The position numbers were made by a program, and so were the translations under genes. Below are positions 29,567 to 38,844 of a DNA stretch of 59,881 bases, piece by piece. The DNA comes from Rhodoferax sp. (GTDB lineage Bacteria; Pseudomonadota; Gammaproteobacteria; Burkholderiales; Burkholderiaceae_C). The DNA lies in assembly GCA_025351745.1 (NCBI GenBank), contig JANXVI010000357.1, forward strand, positions 1 through 59,881. The letters are read 5' to 3'. Numbering within the stretch: the stretch's first letter is position 1; every line of letters starts with the position of its first letter. A model generated the notes under the pieces. The model searched no databases and was not told the DNA's origin. It saw only the letters and a list, made by a program, of their open reading frames with translations.

Positions 29567-30124
29567 ATGCATACAACCCCACCCTCCCGCAGAATGTTTA
29601 TCGTGACCACCGCAGCGGCGGGCATTGCCGTGGCCTCCACGTCGGCCTGCCAAAAGGCATCTGCGAGCGACCGCCAACTGGCCTTTGCATCATTCAGCGA
29701 TGCCCAGCGCGAGCTGGATCGCCTGGGCAAAGCGGCCGCCCTGGCAACAACCGCGCACTGGTCCTGGGCCCAGACACTGGCCCACTGCGCGCAGAGCATC
29801 GAGTTCTCGCTGAGCGGATTTCCTAGCCCGAAGTCCCCGCTGTTCCAGAACACGGCGGGCGCGGTGGCCTTTCAGGTGTTCACCTGGCGCGGGCGCATGA
29901 GCCACGACCTGGCAGAACCCATTCCGGGCGCACCGCCGCTGGACACCAGCAACGACGCCGCCCTGGCCATGGAGCGCTTACAGAAATCCATTGCAAATTT
30001 CCGCAAACGCACAGAGCCCCTGCACCCCCACTTTGCCTACGGAGCACTGAACAAGCCGTCCTACGAGCGTGCCCACGCCATGCACCTGGCCAACCACCTC
30101 TCAGGCTTCGATATCAAAGCCTGA
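29567..30124 (+). CDS. DUF1569 (DinB-like) exported protein
   Basis: 185 aa. The N-terminus SRRMFIVTTAAAGIAVASTSAC resembles a Tat-type signal (R-R near residue 8-9) with a possible lipobox Cys. The remainder fits DUF1569, a DinB-like four-helix bundle: a His in TTAHWSWAQTLAHC and a pair in HAMHLANHLS could form a metal triad. No reaction is known. It probably shares a transcript with the preceding gene. Confidence 0.75.
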   Translation: MHTTPPSRRMFIVTTAAAGIAVASTSACQKASASDRQLAFASFSDAQRELDRLGKAAALATTAHWSWAQTLAHCAQSIEFSLSGFPSPKSPLFQNTAGAVAFQVFTWRGRMSHDLAEPIPGAPPLDTSNDAALAMERLQKSIANFRKRTEPLHPHFAYGALNKPSYERAHAMHLANHLSGFDIKA

Positions 30125-30186
30125 GCAACCGTACCCTAAGCGCCACCGTCGCTTGGGTATCCGTTGTGTTTTAGTTTTGTAAAGAC

Positions 30187-30531
30187 GTGCCGACAGATAA
30201 AGGAAATCCACCATTTAATAGGCACAGTGGCGTGACGACATCCCTCTTACTCCAACGGCCGACGACCCAGCTCCAACTGCCGCAGTGGAGCCAGCAACTG
30301 CAAAAGGTACGTTTCAACGAAATCGCGGCATTGCGCTTTTTATCCAATGCCCTGGTTTCCCTGCGGTACGCCAAGACCGACGCGCTGCGTCCCATAGGCC
30401 GTTACCTGATGGCGCATGAAGGCATCTACGCGCTGTGCCTGTGCACCGTCTACATGCACGGCTTGCTGCCACGCGAACAAGAGGGCAGCCGGGCGATGGC
30501 CATACAGCTCGCATTTGAGCTGCTGGACTGA
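30187..30531 (+). CDS. Small protein of unknown function, possibly the front of a frameshifted gene
   Basis: The frame uses third-position GC like its neighbours and encodes a helical, Leu/Ala-rich protein (114 aa from 30187, 100 aa from a GTG at 30229). It ends at a TGA. One frame over, coding-like sequence (LTIHDLHQMLQANRHLEEI) runs through the stop without a gap and continues in frame into the esterase at 30738. Either two small genes overlap here or one gene has lost its frame. I do not recognise the family. Confidence 0.45.
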   Translation: MPTDKGNPPFNRHSGVTTSLLLQRPTTQLQLPQWSQQLQKVRFNEIAALRFLSNALVSLRYAKTDALRPIGRYLMAHEGIYALCLCTVYMHGLLPREQEGSRAMAIQLAFELLD

Positions 30532-30737
30532 CCATCCACGACCTGCACCAGATGCTGCAAGCCAACCGCCACCTGGAAGAGATCGCCGGTCTGGCCCATG
30601 CCCCGCTGACCGTGCAGACGGTCAAGGACCTGGTCGCTCTGGGGGACCGGGCGCTGGAACAGGCCCGCCCCAAGGGAAAACGCGCCCACGCCGCCTTCAT
30701 GGACAATGGAGGGTTACGCAACCGAATCGTCCACGCC

Positions 30738-31424
30738 ATGACTGCACTCCTTCCTCGCATCGAACTCGAATCCGCCCCCAACCCCACGGCCGCCGTCATC
30801 TGGCTGCACGGCCTGGGCGCCGATGGCAATGACTTCGCCGGCCTGGTGCCCGAGCTGGATCTGGACGACTGCCCGCCCATCCGCTTTGTGTTCCCCCACG
30901 CGCCCAGTATCCCCGTCACGCTGAACGGCGGGTATGTGATGCCGGCCTGGTACGACATCTTTGGCCTGAACCTGGTGGATCGCCAGGACGCGCCCGGCAT
31001 CCAGAAATCCGAACAAGCCATCACCGCCCTGATTGCCAACGAAGTGGCACGTGGCATTCCGCATGCGCGCATCGTGCTGGCCGGTTTCAGCCAGGGCTGC
31101 GCGATGGCGCTGCATACCGGCCTGCGCTTGACACACCGCATAGCAGGCATCATGGCCTTGTCCGGATACCTGCCGCTGGCCGACCGCTTTGCCAGCGAAC
31201 GCCAGCAGGCCAATGCCCATACCCCGGTCTTTATGGCCCACGGCACACAAGACCCGGTCGTGGTGCTGGCGCGCGGCGAAGATTCGCGCAAGGCGCTGGA
31301 GGCCCTCGGCCACCCTGTGCAATGGCACACCTACCCCATGCAGCACGCCGTGCACCCGCGCGAGATCGCCGATATTTCCGCTTTCCTGAAGCAAGTGTTA
31401 GGGGCGTCTGCAGGTGCCCAATAA
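30738..31424 (+). CDS. Alpha/beta-hydrolase, carboxylesterase/phospholipase (YpfH/EstB type)
   Basis: 228 aa. WLHGLGADGNDF forms the oxyanion-hole region, nucleophile Ser118 is in GFSQG, Asp172 in GTQDPV and His203 or His206 in MQHAVHP. This is the carboxylesterase/acyl-protein thioesterase type. The frame continues upstream to 30552 without a stop, giving a possible 62-residue N-terminal extension that is not part of the fold. The end overlaps the Hsp70-like gene by 11 bases. Confidence 0.9.
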   Translation: MTALLPRIELESAPNPTAAVIWLHGLGADGNDFAGLVPELDLDDCPPIRFVFPHAPSIPVTLNGGYVMPAWYDIFGLNLVDRQDAPGIQKSEQAITALIANEVARGIPHARIVLAGFSQGCAMALHTGLRLTHRIAGIMALSGYLPLADRFASERQQANAHTPVFMAHGTQDPVVVLARGEDSRKALEALGHPVQWHTYPMQHAVHPREIADISAFLKQVLGASAGAQ

Positions 31425-32691
31425 GCCGACCGGACTGACTCTGGGCATTGACTTCGGCACCTCCAATTCAGCCGCCGCGCTGATCGGTGCGGATGGCCAG
31501 ATGCACACCATGGCGCTGGACGGCACGCGGGCCGAGATGCCCACCGCACTGTTCTTCGCCAGCGAAACCCACACCGTGCTCTATGGCTCCGAGGCCATGC
31601 AGGCCTATCTCAACGGCACTGAAGGCCGCCTGCTGCGCTCGCTGAAAAGCCTGCTGGGCAGCCGCCTGATGGAGGAGTACACCGCCGTCAATGGCCAGAG
31701 CATCCAATTTTTCGACATCGTCGTGCTGTTCTTCAAGGAACTCAAACGCCGCTGCGAGGCGCAACTGGGCCAGCCGCTGACCCGCGCCATGCTGGGCCGG
31801 CCTGTGCATTTTGTCGACGACAGCCCCGAGCGCGACGCGCTGGCGCAAGAAACCCTGGGCCGCGCCGCCCGCGAGGCCGGCTTCACCGACATCGCCTTCC
31901 AGCTGGAACCGATTGCCGCTGCGCTGGATTACGAGCAGCGTGTGGACCGTGAAACCACAGCCCTGGTCGTCGACATCGGCGGCGGCACGTCCGACTTCAC
32001 CGTCATCCGCCTGAACCCCGCGCGCAGCCAGATCGGCGACCGCACGGCCGACATCCTGGCCACCACCGGTGTGCACATCGGCGGTACCGACTTCGACCGC
32101 CTGCTGGACTTGTCCACCGTGATGCCGCTGTTGGGCTACAAACACATCGGCACCGGCGGGCGCCCAGTGCCCAACAGCGTGTTCTTCGACCTGACCACCT
32201 GGCATCTTATCCACCAGGCCTACAGCCGAAAAGCGATGCACTTTGCCAAAGAGCTGTGGACCGACTTCACCGACCAGTCCCTGCACGCGCGCCTGATGGA
32301 CGCGTTGGAGGGCCAGCACGGCCACCGCATGCTGGCGGGGGTAGAGGCAGCCAAGATTGACTGCTCCATCTCGGGTAAGCCGTCCCTGGTCGACCTCGAT
32401 TTTCTGGGCCACGGCCCCAGCGAACACCTGGGCGCCACCATCAGCGCCCCGGCTATGGCCGAGACGCTGCAGCAGGCCCTGGCCCAAGTCGTGGAGTGCG
32501 CCGAGCAGTGCGTGCAGCGCTCCGGCTTGCCCGGCGTAGACGCCGTCTACCTGACTGGCGGATCATCGGCCCTGCGCCCCCTGATGGCCGCGCTGCACGA
32601 GGCAATGCCCAGCGCGACGCTGGTGGAAGGCAACCGCTTTGGCGGGGTAGCGGCGGGACTGGCCTATGCGGGCGCTGCACACAGGGGGTGA
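31414..32691 (+). CDS. Hsp70-family protein, YegD type
   Basis: 425 aa actin-fold ATPase: phosphate 1 loop GIDFGTSNSAAAL, second loop VVDIGGGTSDFTVI and adenosine motif YLTGGSSALRPL. It lacks the Hsp70 substrate-binding domain, as in E. coli YegD, whose role is poorly known. It starts with GTG inside the end of the esterase gene. Not the DnaK of the organism. Confidence 0.9.
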   Translation: MPNKPTGLTLGIDFGTSNSAAALIGADGQMHTMALDGTRAEMPTALFFASETHTVLYGSEAMQAYLNGTEGRLLRSLKSLLGSRLMEEYTAVNGQSIQFFDIVVLFFKELKRRCEAQLGQPLTRAMLGRPVHFVDDSPERDALAQETLGRAAREAGFTDIAFQLEPIAAALDYEQRVDRETTALVVDIGGGTSDFTVIRLNPARSQIGDRTADILATTGVHIGGTDFDRLLDLSTVMPLLGYKHIGTGGRPVPNSVFFDLTTWHLIHQAYSRKAMHFAKELWTDFTDQSLHARLMDALEGQHGHRMLAGVEAAKIDCSISGKPSLVDLDFLGHGPSEHLGATISAPAMAETLQQALAQVVECAEQCVQRSGLPGVDAVYLTGGSSALRPLMAALHEAMPSATLVEGNRFGGVAAGLAYAGAAHRG

Positions 32692-32706
32692 TGGGGTGGC
32701 GTTATT

Positions 32707-32761
32707 GCTATTACTACGATAGCTATATATGCATATCCCACGAGGGCTAGCGGTCACTTTC
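32707..32761 (+). repeat. Dispersed repeat, copy G
   Basis: GCTATTACTACGATAGC hairpin then ATCCCACGAGGGCTAGCGGTCACTTT, anchors at 32707 and 32746. It lies between the Hsp70-like and Rieske genes and is one of the best-preserved copies. Confidence 0.9.
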
Positions 32762-32817
32762 ATACAGAACGACCCACCCTGAAAGGTGACAAGTCCCACC
32801 TGGCATACATTCACCCT

Positions 32818-33231
32818 ATGACCACCCCCACCCCTCCCCTGCACTGGTCCGCCCTGCCCAATGCCCCTGCACCCGGCACAGACCTTCGTTGCAACCGGGA
32901 CGCGCTGACCGACGGCCAGGCCACGCTGTGGAATCTGGACACGGGCAACGCACCTACACCCCGGACATTCAAACTGCTGCTACTGCGCAACGGGCCCGAA
33001 GTGACCGCCTTCGTCAACCGCTGTGCCCACTTTGGTGTGCCGCTGGCGGCCAAACAATCGCAATTGATCTTCACGCCACTGACCAGCATCACCTGCAACG
33101 TGCATTACGCCCGCTACCGCTGGGCAGATGGTGGCTGCGACACGGATGAATGTGATGGCGTGGGACTGGTGCCAGTTCCGTTGCATATCTCTGTCACCGG
33201 CGCGCTCAGCATCGCCACGCAAGCCGGGTAG
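32818..33231 (+). CDS. Small Rieske [2Fe-2S] protein
   Basis: 137 aa with the two Rieske boxes C69-A-H71 (RCAHFGVPL) and C93-N-V-H96 (TCNVHYARY). There is no signal peptide, so it is a soluble ferredoxin-type Rieske protein, not part of a bc1 complex. Partner unknown; no oxygenase subunit is nearby. Confidence 0.85.
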   Translation: MTTPTPPLHWSALPNAPAPGTDLRCNRDALTDGQATLWNLDTGNAPTPRTFKLLLLRNGPEVTAFVNRCAHFGVPLAAKQSQLIFTPLTSITCNVHYARYRWADGGCDTDECDGVGLVPVPLHISVTGALSIATQAG

Positions 33232-33437
33232 TACCAATGCGGCCCACATAGCGGTACGTCGGCGGTACGGTAGCGAGGCAAATGAGCCGGGTTAGTATTG
33301 CCGCTGCCAGACCAAGACCATACCAGCACTTCGACTCCGAACAGGGTCCATTTGTGCGGCCCCGCATTGGCCTTTCTGCACAGCACGCACGCTGTTTTCC
33401 ATACAAAAAGGCAGCCATGGAAAAATTTATAAAAAAC

Positions 33438-33466
33438 TTGAAAATATCCTGTTAGTGGTATTAAAT
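33438..33466 (+). promoter_or_regulatory. Probable sigma-70 promoter of the amino-sugar operon
   Basis: TTGAAA (33438-33443), 17 bases, TTAAAT (33461-33466). The -10 lies inside the tandem operator at 33456-33473, the geometry expected for repression. The whole 303-base gap after the Rieske gene is AT-rich near this site and holds no gene that I can see. Confidence 0.55.
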
Positions 33467-33473
33467 TGGTATG
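33456..33473 (+). promoter_or_regulatory. NagQ-type operator TGGTATT-N4-TGGTATG
   Basis: Two direct half-sites, TGGTATT (33456-33462) and TGGTATG (33467-33473), separated by AAAT: an 11-base period, about one helical turn. From memory this is the form of the NagQ box of the GntR-type amino-sugar repressor in Xanthomonas (TGGTATT-N4-TGGTATT). The GntR gene in the operon below is the obvious binder. Confidence 0.75.
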
Positions 33474-33534
33474 TTAAGATATTAACTGAGCAATCTGCAC
33501 CCTCCCGGTGCGTTCAAGCAAGTCCAAAAAAGCC

Positions 33535-34410
33535 ATGATTGAGTATTTATTGGGTGTAGACGGTGGTGGCACCGGTACCCGCGTCCTGTTGGCAAACCGC
33601 AGTGGGTCTGTATTGGCCGAGGCCAGCGGTGCGCCGTCTGCCCTGGGGCAAGGGGTAGCTACGGCCTGGTACAACATCCTGGCTGCCGTGCGCCAGACTT
33701 TCTACATTGCCAAACTGGCCGTGCCCGACTGGTCTGCCTGTGCCATGGGTGCCGGTCTATCGGGTGTGCACCACCAGCCCTGGGCCGACGAGTTTGTCGC
33801 CGCCAACCCCGGTTTCGCACATATCGCCATTGAGAACGATGCCTATACCGCTTTACTGGCCGCACACGGTGGTCGTCCGGGCTGCATGGTGGCGGCGGGC
33901 ACCGGCAGTGTGGGTGAGGCCATCTATGCCGATGGCTCGCGCCGCCAAGTCAGCGGATGGGGCTTTCCGGTCGGTGACGAAGGCAGTGGTGCGTGGCTGG
34001 GTCTGCGTGCCATGTCACATGCCCAAGAAGCGATGGACTGGCGTGTGCCCGGCGGCCCTTTGGCGGCCCGCATCCACCAGCGCTGCGGCAGCCACCGCGC
34101 CGCTTTGCAAGACTGGTGCGCCAATGCTGGCCAAAACGAATATGCCCAACTGGCCTTAACGGTGTTTGATTGCGCCGCCAGCGACCCCGCCGCCGAAGCC
34201 CTGCTAACCGAAGCCGCCGTGGCTATTGAACGCATGGTCTCCGCGCTGGACCCCCATGCTGCAATGCCGCTGGCCATCTACGGCAGTGTGGGCCGCCAAA
34301 TCATGCCGCGTCTGGCGAGCGCTACCCGCGCGCGCTGTGTCGCCTCCCCACAGGATGCCGTACACGGCGCCCTGACGCTGGTCCACCAATCCTTGGAATC
34401 GACAACATGA
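33535..34410 (+). CDS. BadF/BadG-type amino-sugar kinase (glucosamine or N-acetylglucosamine kinase)
   Basis: 291 aa ASKHA-fold kinase: phosphate 1 loop LGVDGGGTGTRVLL, phosphate 2 loop AAGTGSVG with WGFPVGDEGSGAWLG after it, and adenosine region AIYGSVGRQIMP. BadF/BadG-type members phosphorylate glucosamine or GlcNAc at O6. As the first gene of an operon with nagA and a deaminase, it likely makes GlcNAc-6-phosphate. The ATG at 33535 follows a GTG at 33508 in the same frame; neither has a strong SD. The end overlaps the regulator gene (ATGA). Confidence 0.85.
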   Translation: MIEYLLGVDGGGTGTRVLLANRSGSVLAEASGAPSALGQGVATAWYNILAAVRQTFYIAKLAVPDWSACAMGAGLSGVHHQPWADEFVAANPGFAHIAIENDAYTALLAAHGGRPGCMVAAGTGSVGEAIYADGSRRQVSGWGFPVGDEGSGAWLGLRAMSHAQEAMDWRVPGGPLAARIHQRCGSHRAALQDWCANAGQNEYAQLALTVFDCAASDPAAEALLTEAAVAIERMVSALDPHAAMPLAIYGSVGRQIMPRLASATRARCVASPQDAVHGALTLVHQSLESTT

Positions 34411-35153
34411 CATCAGGCGAAGTTCAAGTCACCTTCGAGCCGGACCCTCGCGACAGTTCACCCATCTACATGCAACTGGCGCGCAAACTCGCCCAGTTGA
34501 TTCGCGAAGGCCGCTATAAGCCCGACGAAGCCTTGCCGTCGGAGCGCTTGCTGGCTGACACGTTGAATGTGTCGCGCGTCACGGCCCGCTCTGCCATCGA
34601 CCAACTGGTGTCGCAGGGCATGATCGTCCGCCGCCGGGGTTCCGGCAACTACATCGCGCCCATGCTGGAGCAGCCACTGTCGCAACTGACCAGCTTTTCC
34701 GAAGAGTTGCTGCGCCGGGGCTACACGCCGTCGTCGCGCTGGCTGGAGCGCAAGATCGACGTGGCGATGACCGACGAGCAGTTGTCGCTGGGCCTGTCCA
34801 CCGGCGCCAAGGTCGTGCGGCTGGAGCGTCTGCGCCTGGCCGACAACGTCATCATGGCGTATGAGGTCAGCGTGCTGCCGCAGAGCATCATTGCCGACCC
34901 CATGCTGGTGGGCAATTCGCTGTACGAATATTTGGACAGCGTGCAGCAGACACCCGTGCGCGCGCTGCAGCACATCCGCGCGCTGAATGCCCAACCCCGG
35001 CTGGCCGAGCAGTTGGGCATACCGGACCGCCAGGCTGTGCTGTTCATCACCCGTATCGGCTATCTGGAATCGGGGCAGGCTGTGGAGTTGACGCATTCTT
35101 ACTGCCGCAGCGATTACTACGACTTTGTCGCCGAAATGAGGCGCGAACGATGA
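34407..35153 (+). CDS. GntR-family regulator with UTRA domain (NagQ/NagR-like)
   Basis: 248 aa. The N-terminal winged helix (YMQLARKLAQLIREGRYKPDEALPSERLLA ... TARSAIDQLVSQGMIVRRRGSGNYI) is followed by a UTRA ligand-binding domain, the HutC subfamily layout. Overlaps both neighbours by ATGA, so it is made with the enzymes it controls. Likely effector is an amino-sugar phosphate, and likely targets are the operators at 33456 and 41234-41272. Confidence 0.9.
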   Translation: MTSGEVQVTFEPDPRDSSPIYMQLARKLAQLIREGRYKPDEALPSERLLADTLNVSRVTARSAIDQLVSQGMIVRRRGSGNYIAPMLEQPLSQLTSFSEELLRRGYTPSSRWLERKIDVAMTDEQLSLGLSTGAKVVRLERLRLADNVIMAYEVSVLPQSIIADPMLVGNSLYEYLDSVQQTPVRALQHIRALNAQPRLAEQLGIPDRQAVLFITRIGYLESGQAVELTHSYCRSDYYDFVAEMRRER

Positions 35154-36283
35154 GCGCTGTTGTCGTTGGCAATGTCCTGACGCCAAGTGGTTTTGTCCAC
35201 GGGTCCATCGCCTTCACGCCCGAGGGGCGCATTGCCCGCATCCAAGGCAAGGCCATCAGCGAAGCAGCGGCCCGTGCGTCGGGTGACCCGCTGGTGTTGC
35301 CCGGCTTTATCGATTTGCACGTCCATGGCGCCGGAGGCCGCGACATCATGGAGGGTGGCGATGCCGCCGTGCGCATCAGCCAGGTCCATGCGCAGCACGG
35401 CACCACGTCCATGCTGGCCACGACCATGACCGCGCCCATGCAAGACCTGGTGTCGGCCATGCAGGCGCTGAGCGGCATTTGCCAGACGCGCGCTCCCGGT
35501 GGTGCGCGCGTGCTGGGCGTGCACCTCGAAGGCCCCTACATCAACGACGGCAAGCTCGGCGCCCAGCCCGATTTTGCACGCCCGGTGGCGACCGATGAAT
35601 TGGACCAGCTCAATGCGCTGGCGCCCATTCGCGTCATCACGATGGCGCCTGAGGTGCCGGGCAATATGGATCTGATCGAGTCGCTGTGCGACGCCGGTTA
35701 CCGCGTGCAGATCGGCCACAGCTTGGGCACTTACGAAGACGGCGTGCAGGCCTTGGACAAAGGCGCGCGTAGCTTCACCCACTTGTTCAACGCGATGACT
35801 GGTCTGCACCACCGCGAGCCGGGCATGGTGGGCGCGGCACTGGCCCATGCGCAGTACGCCGAATGCATCCCCGATCTGATCCACGTGCACCCGGGTGCCA
35901 TACGGGTGGCGTTGCGCTCCATACCCTGCCTGTACTGCGTCACCGATTCAACGGCGGCCACTGGCATGCCCGATGGTGAATACCGCCTGGGCAGTCACCA
36001 GGTGTTCAAGTGCATGGGCGGTGTGCGCCTGGCCGATGGCACGCTGGCCGGCTCCACACTGACGCTGGACCAGGCGCTGCGCAACCTGGTGGACACCCTG
36101 GGTCTGTCGATTCTGGACGCATCCAAACGCGTCTCCACCCATGCGGCCGATTACCTCGGCGTCGTGGACCGCGGCCGCCTGGCTATGGGCGCCTGGGCCG
36201 ATGTCGTCGTGCTGAACGGCGAACTGCAATTGCAATCAATTTACATCGAAGGACATTCCATTGACCACACTGATGCTCTCTGA
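35150..36283 (+). CDS. nagA: N-acetylglucosamine-6-phosphate deacetylase
   Basis: Converts GlcNAc-6-P to GlcN-6-P and acetate. 377 aa amidohydrolase with H57-x-H59 in FIDLHVHGAGG, metal ligand Glu in HLEGPYI, His in IGHS and FTHLFNAM, and catalytic Asp in VTDST. The start overlaps the regulator stop; the 3' end overlaps the deaminase start by 23 bases. Confidence 0.95.
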   Translation: MSAVVVGNVLTPSGFVHGSIAFTPEGRIARIQGKAISEAAARASGDPLVLPGFIDLHVHGAGGRDIMEGGDAAVRISQVHAQHGTTSMLATTMTAPMQDLVSAMQALSGICQTRAPGGARVLGVHLEGPYINDGKLGAQPDFARPVATDELDQLNALAPIRVITMAPEVPGNMDLIESLCDAGYRVQIGHSLGTYEDGVQALDKGARSFTHLFNAMTGLHHREPGMVGAALAHAQYAECIPDLIHVHPGAIRVALRSIPCLYCVTDSTAATGMPDGEYRLGSHQVFKCMGGVRLADGTLAGSTLTLDQALRNLVDTLGLSILDASKRVSTHAADYLGVVDRGRLAMGAWADVVVLNGELQLQSIYIEGHSIDHTDAL

Positions 36284-37283
36284 GGCGCGCCAAGCACCGC
36301 AAGCCGTCGCGTTTCAACTGGCCCACAACGACAAGGAATATTTTGATTTTGGCGCACTGCTGCGCCGCCAAGATCCGTCCGCCGTGTTGACCATTGCCCG
36401 TGGCAGCTCCGACCACGCCGCGCACTTTTTGGCCTACCTGGTCATGGCGCGCATGGGGCGTCTAGTGACATCCTTGCCCATGTCGCTGATCACGCTGTAC
36501 CAATCACAAATTGCGTGCAAGGGTTTGGTGTCTTTGTCGTTCTCGCAATCGGGCCAAAGCCCGGACCTGGTGGAACCCACCCGCTTCTTCACCGAAGGCG
36601 GCGCGGTCACTGCAGCATTCGTCAACAAAGCCGAATCGCCTCTGGCGCAAGCCGTGCAATGGGTGTTCCCGTTGCACGCCGGAACCGAGGCCAGTGTGGC
36701 CGCCACCAAGAGCTATATCGCCCAGTTGGTGGCAGGCGCCCGGGTCGTCGCGGCGTGGCAAGATGACTTGGTGCTGCAATCCGCACTGTCCGCATTGCCC
36801 GATGTGTTGTCCCGAGCGGCCACAATAGACTGGTCGGTGGCGGTTGAAGTGCTGCACAACGTGGACCGCCTGTTCGTCATCGGCCGTGGCACCGGGATGC
36901 CGGTCGCTTTGGAGGCGGCGCTCAAGTTCAAAGAAACCTGCGGCATACAGGCCGAGGCCTTCTCCAGCGCCGAGGTCAAGCATGGCCCCATGGCGCTGAT
37001 CGAAGAAGGCTACCCGCTGTTGGTCTTCGCGCCACGCGGCCCTGCACAGGCCGGCCTGCTGGCCTTGGCCGAAGAAATGCGCCTGCGCGGTGCCAAGGTC
37101 TTGCTGGCCGCACCGGCCGGTACACCGGGCGCCAACCTGCCGATTGTCGAGACCGACTCCATCGACCTTGACCCTATCTCGCTGATCCAAAGCTTCTACC
37201 CGATGGTCGAGCAGCTGGCGCGTGCGCGTTGCCGCAACCCCGATGAGCCGCGGTTTCTGGCCAAGGTCACCAAGACCCACTGA
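36261..37283 (+). CDS. nagB-II: SIS-domain glucosamine-6-phosphate deaminase (NagB-II type)
   Basis: 340 aa with two SIS domains: IARGSSDHAAHF and SFSQSGQSPD in the first, GRGTGMPVALEAALKFKETC and EAFSSAEVKHGPM in the second, as in the isomerase half of GlmS but with no glutaminase domain. This is the NagB-II type that replaces classical NagB. The start is probably TTG at 36261, since GAAGGA lies seven bases upstream; the ATG at 36273 would be too far from it. It completes GlcNAc to fructose-6-P. Confidence 0.92.
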   Translation: MTTLMLSEARQAPQAVAFQLAHNDKEYFDFGALLRRQDPSAVLTIARGSSDHAAHFLAYLVMARMGRLVTSLPMSLITLYQSQIACKGLVSLSFSQSGQSPDLVEPTRFFTEGGAVTAAFVNKAESPLAQAVQWVFPLHAGTEASVAATKSYIAQLVAGARVVAAWQDDLVLQSALSALPDVLSRAATIDWSVAVEVLHNVDRLFVIGRGTGMPVALEAALKFKETCGIQAEAFSSAEVKHGPMALIEEGYPLLVFAPRGPAQAGLLALAEEMRLRGAKVLLAAPAGTPGANLPIVETDSIDLDPISLIQSFYPMVEQLARARCRNPDEPRFLAKVTKTH

Positions 37284-37316
37284 GCCACCCCCGCACGCAA
37301 ACACCACCGCACCAAC

Positions 37317-38807
37317 ATGCAAGACAACACGCTACAACCCGGCCACCTGGTGATGGTGGACATGGAGGGCAAGTCCCTGGACGCCAATACGGCCGATTTC
37401 CTGCGCAGCCACCACATCCGTGCGGTGTGCCTTTTCCGCAAAAACCTGGGCACCGAGGCCGAAGTCCGAAAACTCACCGCCGACCTGCGCGAGGTCATGG
37501 GGCCACTGGCCTTGATCGGCATAGACCAGGAGGGCGGCTCGGTGATACGCGCCACCTTCCTGCCCCAGGCACCCGCAGCGATGGCGCTGGGCGCCTGTGG
37601 TGATCTGGAGCAGGCCAAACAAGTCGGGGCAGCCGTGTCACGCGGCCTGCGCAGCCTGGGCATCAACTGGAATTTCGCACCGGTGCTGGATGTCAACAAC
37701 AACCCGGCCAACCCGGTGATAGCTGAGCGCAGTTTCTCCGCCGACCCCATGGCCGTGGCGCGCCTGGCTGGGGCCTGGATGGAAGGCGCACTGTCCGAGG
37801 GCGTGGCCTGCAGCGTCAAGCACTTCCCCGGCCATGGTGATACGCATACCGATTCGCACCACGCGCTGCCCACGGTGGACAAGTCGCTGGCCGAACTGGA
37901 AGCACTGGAGCTGATCCCCTTCCGCGAGCTGGCCGTCACCGCACCCGCAGTGATGACCGCTCACATCGTCTACCCGCAGATCGACCCCGAGCACCCGGCC
38001 ACGCTGTCACGCAAGCTGCTGACCGGTGTGCTGCGCGAAGCCATTGGCTATCAGGGCGTGGTCATTACCGACGCACTGATGATGAAGGCCGTGCACGACC
38101 GCTATGGCCATGCCCGCGCCGCAGTGTTGGCCTTGCAGGCCGGGGCCGATCTGGTACTGGCGCAAGGTGAGCTCCACGAACAACTGGCCGCCTTGCAATC
38201 CATAGCCGCTGCAATGCAGAGCGGCGCGCTGGACACCACCGCACTGCAAACCGCTTGTGACCGCGTCGACAACCTGGCCCGGCGCTTCCCGCTGCGCACC
38301 ACACCTTACCGCGACGTGCAGCAGGCGCTGGACGTGGCACTGATGAACAAGGCCTGGGCCCGTGGCATGACTGCTATTGGTGCACCCACACCACCCACAC
38401 GCGGCACGCCGCTGCGTGTCATTGCCCAGGCATCGGTGGTCAGCGACGGCGTGTCCGAAGCAGGCCTGCCACTGGAGCAGATCCAGGATCTGTTCGCCAG
38501 TTTCAGCGACGTGCAATACCTCCCCATCGCCACACTGCGCGAGCTGGATGTGCAAACGCTGCCGCGCGATGGGCGCTGCAATGTGCTGGTATCCAACCAC
38601 CATGGTCGCTACCGGCAGTCGTCCGCACATGCAGAGGGTGTGGACCTGCACCTGGCGATCTGGAACCCCTTCCAGGTGCTGGATATCCACGCTCCTGCCG
38701 TCGTGACCTGGGGCTATGCCGATGGCGCAATGCTGGCGCTCAGAGCCTGGCTGCACGGCAACGCCACTGCACCCGGAATAGCACCGGTAGCACTGGTATC
38801 GCCGTGA
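37317..38807 (+). CDS. nagZ: Glycoside hydrolase family 3 beta-N-acetylhexosaminidase (NagZ-like)
   Basis: 496 aa. IGIDQEGGSV, KHFPGHGDT (168-176) followed by DSHHALP with the catalytic His typical of NagZ, and nucleophile Asp252 in VITDALMM. About 150 residues beyond the catalytic barrel form a second GH3-like domain, longer than single-domain enterobacterial NagZ. No signal peptide, so it acts in the cytoplasm on imported GlcNAc oligosaccharides or muropeptides. It follows the deaminase by 33 bases. Confidence 0.92.
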   Translation: MQDNTLQPGHLVMVDMEGKSLDANTADFLRSHHIRAVCLFRKNLGTEAEVRKLTADLREVMGPLALIGIDQEGGSVIRATFLPQAPAAMALGACGDLEQAKQVGAAVSRGLRSLGINWNFAPVLDVNNNPANPVIAERSFSADPMAVARLAGAWMEGALSEGVACSVKHFPGHGDTHTDSHHALPTVDKSLAELEALELIPFRELAVTAPAVMTAHIVYPQIDPEHPATLSRKLLTGVLREAIGYQGVVITDALMMKAVHDRYGHARAAVLALQAGADLVLAQGELHEQLAALQSIAAAMQSGALDTTALQTACDRVDNLARRFPLRTTPYRDVQQALDVALMNKAWARGMTAIGAPTPPTRGTPLRVIAQASVVSDGVSEAGLPLEQIQDLFASFSDVQYLPIATLRELDVQTLPRDGRCNVLVSNHHGRYRQSSAHAEGVDLHLAIWNPFQVLDIHAPAVVTWGYADGAMLALRAWLHGNATAPGIAPVALVSP

Positions 38808-38844
38808 CACGCCTGATCTGTTGACCCAACCCACTGGACACTCC

